Assembly: GCF_019649055.1 (NCBI RefSeq) | Contig: NW_026570295.1 | Coordinates: 558,001-622,000, forward strand | DNA length: 64,000 nucleotides | Direction of reading: 5' to 3' | Origin: Paramacrobiotus metropolitanus | Taxonomy: Eukaryota > Tardigrada > Eutardigrada > Parachela > Macrobiotidae | Shown here: piece by piece, positions 55,073 to 64,000 of the stretch | How the letters are laid out: every line of letters starts with the position of its first letter | Numbering within the stretch: position 1 is the stretch's first letter | Translations under genes and position numbers: made by a program | Notes under the pieces: model-generated | Databases searched by the model: none | What the model was told of the DNA's origin: nothing | The model's input: the letters and a program-made list of their open reading frames with translations, nothing else

Positions 55073-56512
55073 CCGATACGGTAATCCGTAATGGTTACCC
55101 ATGACGGTTAAGTAGTTTTGTTTAACACTCGCACAATTTCACATTCGATTTACGTCGGCTTTTCCTGTGCGCCGGCCAGGCAGCGCCAATCACGATCGTG
55201 CAACACGCCCATTTCCGGCTGTGTTACGAGGCTTTTGCACACTCGCGCCAAATTTAACATTCCGTTACAGAATCGAAAATTCAGTTTGTCTGATCTTGGA
55301 TTTTTTTATCCTCTCATAACTCATTTACTTTGTGCTTTTCAGAGTGCAGAGTTAGTTCCGATATTTAATAAATCTGGGTCGACCTATTTTAGTTTTGTAA
55401 ATTCTTATCATCGATATTACGGAGCATTGACTTGCAGATCAAGATTGGGACGCTCAGTTAATATTCCATTTGCCTGCGAAAATTGCGTTGTTTGAACAGT
55501 AACTCGTTTCTTCAAAGTCTGCAATATCAACCGTAGCTCAAAAACACAGCCAGCAGCGCACATCCGCAGAATCTGTGAGGAAAGAAGGTGGATGTTATGT
55601 TTACATTTCAAAGAGGAGTCGACTCCTGGGTAGTCAATCAAGTTAGCAGTGTTGATCTGAGCCGTCATTGTGGCGAATCCGGTTGTTAGTTTTGCGAGAT
55701 GGACTCGTCTGGGAAGTCGAGGCTCCCATTTACTCTGAGGAACTGATCTCTACTTTATTACGCTATTTCCAGATAACAACAACAACGTAACAAACTGCTT
55801 ATCTTCTGACGTTTCTTCAGTGAGCTCTTCGCTTTCTGTGTAAACCAGCTGTTACCAGCAATTCAATTTGCTCTGTGCGTGTTGTTACACGGTTGCTGTG
55901 CAGGTCGACCTCAGATGTGGTGTTCACACGGCTCCTAATGAGCAAATGATATTTCAGAATTTTAATTCATTTTCTGGAGCGAAACCAACATTATCAATAT
56001 TAAGAAGAAATGAAGAATACCGAATAATAAAAATGCCTCAAATACTCAAATAATCAACAAATGAAACATTAGTAAAATCAAATCAGCGCAGTCAGCTACA
56101 AAGCCAGTCCGAGGGAGACGGTGAAACCGCGGACAGAGCGATTTTTACAGTCTCTTGTGTCACAAACGTCTCTTCCCGTATCAACAAACTAATTTTCCCT
56201 AAGTATAAACCGGTATTAAAATATGCTGAATAGCAGGATCTAGCAACGTACGTTGTCTGATTCCAAAACAAAAAATCTGGTCGAGCGTAAGCAGGGAAAA
56301 CGTGTGCCACTTCCGGTTCGGGAGTGTTCCCGTTTCTGTTGGCTAACAATAACACAGTTGTTCTGTTTTCCTAAAATTTTAGCTAGTTCTATAGCTTATC
56401 AAATTCTCTAGGAATACATATAAGGCTAAAGAGCGTGGCACATCTGCAGAATTTGTTCTTGGTTTTTTAAGCATTTATTGCGCCTGAGCGGCAGTAGAAA
56501 TTGTGCGAGTGT
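55066..56512. other. intergenic region
   Basis: Short frames show no domain, signal peptide or splice structure that I can support. Confidence 0.5.
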
Positions 56513-58750
56513 TAACTTGCTACTTCGCTCGCTTCGCTGCGCTCGCTCGCGCCGCAGCTTGGCGTCGCCTTCGGCTCCGCCTTCGATATAGATAGTAACG
56601 GTCACTTGCTTCGGTACCGTTAGAGTAGCGCGTAAGGGTATTCCATTACGAAACGCCGTAACGGTAACCCGTAATGCTGACTCATTACGGTAACCCATAA
56701 TTGTAACCCATTACGGTAACGTAATATATTACGTAGCCCATTACGTAATGGTAACCCATTACGGTAACCGGTAACAGTGAACATTATGTTAGGAGTAAAA
56801 ATGGCAAAAGTAAAAATGAAATTCATATTGATAAAAGTCATTTCGTTTAGCTTGCTGCTCCGCTCGCTAAGACAACGGACAATCCTAATTAAACCGCATT
56901 GGTAACCCACTACGGTGCCCGCAGTGGCACGTTATTACTTTAGTCCACGCTACCACTATAACAGCGGTAGCGTGGGTAACGGTAGCGGTGGCGCCCATGG
57001 TGTTTACGGTTAGGTAACGCTAGGTAACAGTGGTAACGCCGGGCAACAGTGGTAACGCTTGGTAAGACTGGTATCAGTGGTAACGGTAACGGTGGTTGCT
57101 ATTTCTGACCTTTCGATACTTTTTCCAGTTGTGTGATCCAGTTACACCATGGTAACACATTGCGGTAATGGTATTGAAGTTCAACGGATTGTAGGCGTGG
57201 TCTCGAAGTGAACCCGATGAACCAAGCTATTTTACCCAATTGTTTATGGTCAGTTTTATTCAGTTTTTCTTGCTGATTCTGAAAAACGAAGAATTTTGGT
57301 CATGTGAGCTTTCCGTACCATGGTTTCAATGGTCACGTGACCGTTTTCTGCTTATAACTATGTCCAGTGACCTTTCGATGACCTTTAACCTCGATGGTCT
57401 AACTCAACTCGACCTGGCCAACAAAGTAAGTTAGTGGTTCAGGTGGTTCAGTTGTTGGTTCACTGCGTTCACTAAAATCCTTGTTTCAGAGTGACCTTTA
57501 TAAATCTCGAGAATTTCCTCAAAACATATATTTACAACATAAGCTCAAAAGTCTTAGAATTTTATGAATGTTAATAAAAAGTTGGTTTCAGCGATAGACG
57601 AAGATGCCGTGGGGGGTGATTTTGATCTATATTACTATTACATGCTGGCCGGTCGACATAGAGGGTGTCGACATGGTGCTCTCAATTCACCTTCGGTGAA
57701 TACGAGTGTCTGTAATAGGTATTGGACCGTTCGCATTGAGCCCATAAGAGTTATTCTTCCGTAATTAGTTTGTTTCATTTGTTGTTGTTTTTAATAGTTA
57801 AATTTTCCTTAAACATAATCAAAATCAAATCAGAAAGCCAAATGTAAGTCAGAAGTAAAATGTAAAAAACGGGGTACGCAAAAATAGGCAACAACATTAT
57901 GTCCTTTTGTCTCACTTGCTGCTCCGCTCGCTTCGCTGCGCTCGCTCGCGCCGCAGCTCGGCGTCGCCTTCGGCTCCGCCTTCGGTTTCATTCGTATTGA
58001 TAGTTCTTTATGGGTTCGGTATGGTAACGGTAACCCGTTATGGTAACGGTAACCCGCTACGGTAACGGTAACGGTAATCCGTTACGGTAACGGTAACCCG
58101 TTACGGTAACGGTAACGGTAACCCGTTACGGTAACGGTAACGGTAATCAAACCGGTAACGCGTTACGGTGACGGTAACCCGTTACGGTAACGGTTACCTG
58201 TTACGGTAACGGTAACCCGTTACGGTAACGGTAACCGTAATCCGTTACGGTTACGGTAACCCGTTACGGTAACGGTAACGGTAACCCGTTACGGTAACGG
58301 TAACGGTAACCCGTTACGGTAACGGTAACCCGTTACGCTTACGGTAACGGTACCGTTACCGTAACGGTAACCCGTTACGCTAACGGTAACGGTAACCCGT
58401 TACCGTGGGCGTGGTTACCAAATGAACCCGGTGAACGGAACTATTTTGCCAAATTGTTTATGGACAGTTTTGTTTCGTTTTTCTTCCTGATTCTAAAAAG
58501 GTGTAAATTTTGGTCAAGTGACCTTTCATTACCATAGTTTCGGTGGTCACGTGACCGTTTTCTTCTTATAACTATAGTTGGTGACCTTTTGGTGACCTTT
58601 AGTCCGCGCGACCTAACTCAGCTCAACTCGCTCTGCAAAACGGCACATTGGTTCATGTGGTTCGGCTGTTGGTTCACTGCGTTCACCAAAATCCTCAGTT
58701 TAGAATGAATCCTATGAATCTCGTGATTTTCCTGAAAAGCCATATTTAGA
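56513..58750. repeat. two direct copies of a ~1.4 kb repeat unit
   Basis: The unit starts with a GC-rich block (CGCTCGCTTCGCTGCGCTCG ... GGCTCCGCCTTCG) at about 56519 and again at about 57919. It continues through GTTACGGTAAC arrays and ends in a shared AT-rich segment with TGTTTATGG.CAGTTTT and GGTCACGTGACCGTTTTCT (57335 and 58540). No protein is encoded. Likely a non-autonomous mobile or satellite-type unit. Confidence 0.8.
58018..58410. repeat. GTTACGGTAACGGTAACCC satellite array
   Basis: Tandem permutations of GGTAAC and CCGTTAC in 13- and 19-bp steps. A local inversion lies at about 58340-58360 (GGTAACGGTACCGTTACCGT). A decayed version occurs at 56640-57090. Confidence 0.95.
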
Positions 58751-58871
58751 AGTGCCTCTCAAAAGTCTTACAATTGTTCAAACTGTTGTAGATGTTTTGT
58801 TTCAGAGTGTCTAATATCATACCAGGTACCCCCATTTCTAAACATATTACTATTACAGACATAACAGACAT

Positions 58872-58972
<101 letters not shown>

Positions 58973-59344
58973 TAATTCAGATCTATATAGCCACGAATGG
59001 GATACACCAGAGCCGGCAAACCAGAAAAGACTGACCCAAACCAGTATTATATTCTGAAAGCCCGTAGTCAAAAACCTGGCCAGATAGTATTCATTTCTTT
59101 CAAAACGCCTTGGAACGCCAGAGCGGAAAAGTTTCGACTACCTTAACCAGGCAATGTTGCCACGTAAACGAAATAAAATGTAACTAAAAAATGAAAGTCA
59201 TTTCTACTATTTAAACTATCAGAACGAATTTAATTAGCAGACCGTTATTACAACAAGAACGACTATATATTAACGTTGTCATCGAGGACAATTTCTGCAC
59301 AAATGCCGGCCGACCAAACTACCGGTAGGATCCGGTGTACGGGG

Positions 59345-59950
59345 CTACCAAGCTACCAATACTGTTCAATACTGTGCGGTGCACTGAGCCCGTTAGGCGA
59401 AAGATTGACCAAGCAACCGGTACTCTCCAGGGAACGGGACCCGTTAGGTGAACGGGTGATCAAGCAGCCGGTACTGTCCAGCGCAGATAGCCCGTTAGGC
59501 AAACAAGCTAGCCGGTGACCGAGTTAGCGGATGGCCGAGCACGGGACCCGTTAGGTGAGCGGATGCCGAGCTACCGGTACTGTCCAGTGTACCGGACCCG
59601 TTAGGTAAGCGTGTGACCGAGCTACCGGTACTGATCAGTGTACGGGACCCGATAGGTTAGCGGGTGACCGAGCTACCAGTACTGTCCAGTGTACGGGGCC
59701 CGTTAGGTAAGAGGGTGACCGAGCTACCAGTACTGTCCAGTGTACGGGGCCCGTTATGTGAGCGGGTGACTGAGTTACCGGTACTGTCCAGTGTACCCGA
59801 GCTGGTGACCGAGCTATCGGTACTGTCCAATGTACGGGACCCGTTAGGTGAGCTGGTGACCGAGGTACCGGTACTGTCCAGTGTACCGGACCCGTTAGGT
59901 AAGCGGGTGGCCAAGCAGGCGATTCTATCCACCGCAAATGTCCCGTTAGG
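59345..59950. repeat. 51-bp minisatellite, about 12 copies
   Basis: Unit GTGTACGGGACCCGTTAGGT plus AGCGGGTGACCGAGCTACCGGTACTGTCCA. Being a multiple of three, it keeps open frames on both strands with a 17-residue period; I treat these as artefacts. Confidence 0.95.
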
Positions 59951-60236
59951 TAAACGATTATGCTTCGTATGTACCGATTATGCTTCGACCATGTATCGAT
60001 TACCATGTACCGATTATGCTTCGACGAAATATGTTATTTTAATGAAGATTGGTACAAATTCTTCATTTGATTGTTATTACTGAGCGTAGCTCGCCACATA
60101 CATATTGAGAGATTAAATCCTTTTAATAAATATTAATTACTTAATAAAGTGGACGTTGACCACAAGAAACGCGGAGGCGAAGCCGAGGCTGTTTCTTGTA
60201 TATATATAATATACGGTACAATGATATTTTGATACG

Positions 60237-62130
60237 CTATACATGTTGGTCACAAAAAAGGTTGATTTTCAAAGAAACTCCAGGATATAAACACGTACTG
60301 ATATCTTTGATGTAGCGTCTGGCATCCTGATATCCTTCCCAGTAAATTTTTTCCAGGATTTCCGGGGAGGAGGGATACAGTGTTACGGAGAAACGGAAAA
60401 AGTTTTTGGCGGTAAGGCGGATATGATGGTTGGAGAAGTAGATGTCTAGAAACGCTGACGATGCATCCAACGGGCAAATATCACTTTCGCCTGAGAACGG
60501 GGATACCGTAATGGAGCGCTCATCGTAAATGGGCAGATTGTCGGTAAGGAAGCCATCCCAGTAATACTATAAAAGCATGATTACTCGTATTGCTCAGTGT
60601 GGCAGTCTTTCCTTTAAAGCTGTACTAATTATGATAATAAAGATAAAAAGTCCATTACACAGATTAAAACCTAACGCTCAGGTGCGGTGTGCGGTGTAAC
60701 ATTGCGCTGGTCCAGTAATGAATCAAAAATTCTGTATGTCCACGCACTCACGGTGTTTCTGTACAGCGGTGGAACGATGCCGGAAATAAATGGAACAAAC
60801 GATGAGCAAACGACAGCCTACAAAGATGAAAATAGCGAAGTGAAAGTGTTCAGATTTGCTTTCGCCCATTCAAGCGCAGTTACTCAGTTAACTGCGATAA
60901 AGCTGTACGAAGACGCGCTAAGGAAGACAAAAAAACATACGTTAGCTAAGAATTTGTTTTACTGAATCCGCCCACGTACGAGAACGGTTGCTTAACTTGT
61001 GCAAGATCACAAACTTGCAATCTATATGCACTGTGCACTACAAACTGCACTTGCACTACAAATGCACTTGCACTACAAATTCATCTGATCAATTTGAGCA
61101 ACGGGCTTATGTGATCAGCCAAGTACGTACATCAATGAGTTCTTCCCGGCTGGCAAAATTGTTGAGCACAACACCCTTCCCGTCGTAGCAGCGGGTCACC
61201 GACAATCGCAGCCGGTCGCGACACATCTCATGGGCGTTCGATGGGAGCATGTGTGTCAGAGCCCGCCGAATGGCTTTGGCTAGGCTGAAGCGCGGATTCA
61301 GTGGACCCAGCGGATGGGCACGCGTGGCACGTGCAACATCCATAATGCCCAGTAGCAAGTCCCCTATGATCAGCCAATCATTAAAGGCAGATCTGCATAC
61401 GCCATCGCGGTTGCACATTGCACGTAAGAAGCAGTACATGTCAATTTCAGTATCGACGCATCAATCGCAGATGGTTTGACGTAAAGCCGGATCTTATACT
61501 GTACGGTACGTGTCAACCTGTCAGTTACATTCGGACTTAAACTGGTTTTACGGAAAGCCGGATCTTGCACTACGACCGTTTACAAGCAACAACAGCTTCC
61601 AGTAGGATGCCAAAGCGACATCGTACCCATCTAGATCTTCAACGGAACAACGGATATACCTAATTCAGCATCTCATTTTACAGTGCCAAAAATGACTGTG
61701 TAGATGAGCAAGATAATGTAAACGCTGTCACCTTCACGGTTCTGTAAATTCTACAGTACAACTGTACAAGTTACAAATCGGTAGATACAATCTTGCACAA
61801 CAACAAATTAAGCTAGACAAGCAGGCTGCGAGCTGCATTTGCAAAATTCGCCTTCAGATTAAATTCAAAGAGAGAGAGGCTGCATTTGATACTATTTCCA
61901 GGTGTCAAATAAAGTTTTTTTTTCGAAATGATTTCATGTATTTACGATTGCTTACTGTCAAAAGGTCGGCATAGTAGACCGACAGCAGCCATAGCGCCAG
62001 CCGAACAACCGGCGGCTTTGTCTACTTCAATGTAATCTTCACACTCCCGCAAGAACCGAATTACTCCCGTGTGGTAAATTCCCATAAACCCGCATCCGGA
62101 AAACGACAAGGTTATTTTCTTTCTGGTCAT
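60237..62130 (-). CDS. patatin-like phospholipase, ATGL/PNPLA2-type, four exons
   Basis: Exons 62130-61956, 61363-61131, 60817-60752 and 60566-60237 join in phase with GT/AG introns. The oxyanion loop GCGFMGIYHTG and nucleophile elbow GCSAG (catalytic Ser) are in exon 1. Exon 2 has LGPLNPRFSLAKAIRR, exon 3 the strand FVPFISGIVPPLYRN, and exon 4 begins YYWDGFLTDNLPIYDE, carrying the catalytic Asp of the DG motif. This is the triacylglycerol lipase fold of animal ATGL. The C-terminus is short: about 268 residues to a stop at 60237. A plausible donor (ATCA/GTACGT, exon end 60299) means a further exon may exist left of the minisatellite. Both catalytic residues are intact. A lipid-droplet lipase role is inferred from the family. 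Confidence 0.88.
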
Positions 62131-62202
62131 TTTAGTGGAGGCGAAGCAGAAAAAATTACGGTCAGAACAGACAAAACTTAAATATCGCAAATTATTCAGC
62201 AT

Positions 62203-64000
62203 CTGCCGGAAGCTGCAGCTCTGCGAATTACTTAGCTGCAGCCGGAAGTTGGACCAACATTCTTATTTTCATGTTGAAGAAAGAATTTTGCAGCAAAATG
62301 CTGGTTGTAGAAAGAGTGCCCTAAGGTGTTTTATCGTCAAGTTCGAGTGACCCCCGGCCGGTGCAGACACTGAAGCGGAGTGATGAAGAAGAAATGCCGG
62401 TGTTTGTCCGCAAAATGTCGCATACGTGTACAGCCTGCTATCCGTTTAAACAGTATTAAATTTACGTTGAAGATTTGCCTCCATGCCGTCTGCAAGCTAT
62501 ATAAGCCGTTCAGTGCAATTACATTCAATTTTACCTTTCACTAACAATCCCCTCGTATGTGTGATGTTGATGAGATCGATAATAAATATTTCGGATTGGT
62601 TCGTCAAAACTCAAAACCGGGTGCGAAAGGAAACTTTTGCGAAATATTTTCTGGTTGTTAATAGTGCTATAACCAAGGTATAGAGAAGAAAAGGAACTGA
62701 CCTTATCCTATTAAAAGTTTTAAGGTCAATGCTGATATACCTATAACTTAACAGGTTTACATTAAATTTTATTTATTAAAATGCAGCCTGAATGTGGCTG
62801 TGTCGACGAGTACGATTAGGAGCATTATCATGGTAACGCTATTATGGTATCGCTTTATTATAAGCTTCCCATCTTTACCATTGTAGTATCGCCTATTTTT
62901 CCCTCAAAATCATATTGAGCGAAACTGCACACCGGAAATTTTTAGAAGCAATTTTGTGCTGCCGCCACTTTCTGAAATCGTGGCTGTTTGAAAGAAGCCG
63001 TAGGCACCAAATCAGATGGCGGAATAATATTTACGAAGTTACAGAAAATGAGCAACAGAGCAAACCAATAACAACGCAATAAAGAATCATAGCATATTTT
63101 ACGAATTCGGAATTGCAACGACTCTGGCTAAACAGATAATAAAATATTAGAATTTTTAATAACAATACTGGGATAAGAAATCTTACGCATTCGCGAGCGA
63201 GTACTGATTTAATTTTAATTACATTTCTGCGAATGAATGCGAAATCAAACAGTGTGGGAACGTAGACGTGCCAGCATTTTTTATTAATGCAAAGAAAAAT
63301 AGGGCGGGTTTAACATAATTTCTTTGAGAACCAGTTTTGGTTGCTTGTGAGGAGAATTAATGGCGTAAAAAGCGAAAGCGACACTGTACCCATACCAACT
63401 GATGTAACCATAACAAGAATTTTCTCGGCGGAAGTAGGACATTCGAGCGGTCATGCCTCCTAGGCATGTATCTGATTGTCAGAAACTGCACTGACTGTGG
63501 CTTCGGAGTCGAAAATTACAAGTAATGAATACCGCTTATAAATGCTGTTAAACTTTAGTCGCTAATGCACAAGCCAGGAAAAAATTTAGTACATGGGGAA
63601 AACGAAAACCAATTTGGGAAAGCGTATTTTATTATTGATGACATTCATTATAGACATGTAGCGAGTTATGAAATCAAAGAAATTAATCCCAAAATGTAAT
63701 CATAAAATTGCAGCTTAAAGTACTGCTAACACCGGCAACCAGCTAGCAGCAATTATCTAATTTTCTAATTTAATAAATATACTATCCATGAAAAATATAA
63801 TAGTTTTAAACTTTTAATTACCGCGATAATTTATGAAGCTGTACGAATACTTTTCTGGCTGATTACTGAGCAGTTAAAATGAGATTAGATGTTATAACAA
63901 CGGGCGCATAAACATGTCTTTTAAATTTTTAGATGCTGCAAAGGTAAGGTAAACTGAGCGATTTTGTTAATGGAAATTCGTTTTTAAAATAGTTAGCGTT
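62203..64000. other. intergenic or promoter region of the lipase gene and beyond
   Basis: AT-rich; no gene, RNA or repeat recognised. The lipase 5' untranslated region probably lies at its left end. Confidence 0.45.

Noticed and set aside
59635-60083. Open frames of 90-140 codons over the 51-bp minisatellite on both strands
   Set aside because: The same artefact: 51 is divisible by three and the predicted peptides are pure 17-residue repeats.

Overview
The window reads as nuclear DNA of a small invertebrate animal. Genes are split by spliceosomal introns of about 0.2-2 kb with GT/AG borders, and include rhodopsin-type GPCRs, leucine-rich-repeat proteins and an ATGL-like lipase. A Ty3/gypsy element with an envelope-like frame, a jockey/CR1-like reverse transcriptase fossil and several short inverted-repeat elements lie among them. 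An ecdysozoan such as a tardigrade or arthropod is my guess; nothing in the sequence proves it. There is no bacterial or viral operon and no CRISPR array.

Layout. (1) 1 to about 12.6 kb, minus strand: one large envelope-bearing Ty3/gypsy element running off the left edge. In its own orientation it holds a putative 5' LTR and primer-binding site, a 2 kb leader with 54-bp tandem repeats, gag with a zinc knuckle and a retropepsin-like domain, a second retropepsin-like domain with Cys/His fingers, RT/RNase H, integrase, an env-like glycoprotein, and three related secreted accessory frames. (2) 12.6 to about 25.1 kb, plus strand, head-to-head with (1): a roughly 9 kb chain of unrecognised Pro/Thr/Lys-rich coding segments broken by frameshifts and stops, followed by about 3 kb of non-coding sequence carrying many short hairpins with A/C-rich loops. 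(3) 25.1-26 kb: a dispersed repeat interrupted by a 505-bp inverted-repeat (MITE-like) element; a second, uninterrupted copy lies at 38.6 kb. (4) 27.2-28 kb: a three-exon secreted Cys-rich gene. (5) 29.8-53.9 kb: a family cluster. A pair of LRR genes (31.5 and 29.8 kb) and a second pair (52.3 and 51.1 kb) flank three paralogous GPCR genes (33.5, 42.1 and 45.9 kb). The first GPCR is broken by a 2-nt frameshift and transposon-like insertions. A small three-exon secreted NTR/TIMP-like gene (47.6 kb) and a LINE RT fossil (48.9 kb) lie inside the cluster. (6) 54-60 kb: repeats, comprising three (TA)n tracts in all (one at 30.7 kb), two 1.4 kb direct units with a GTTACGGTAAC satellite, and a 51-bp minisatellite. 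(7) 60.2-62.1 kb, minus strand: a four-exon patatin-like lipase gene. (8) 62.2-64 kb: nothing recognised.

How it works together. The host genes are two receptor-type families duplicated together (secreted LRR proteins and GPCRs) plus unrelated single genes. The transposable elements account for most of the first 25 kb and for the damage to one GPCR copy. The most unusual parts are the tandem retropepsins and tandem accessory frames of the gypsy element, and the orphan plus-strand coding array with its AC-loop hairpins.
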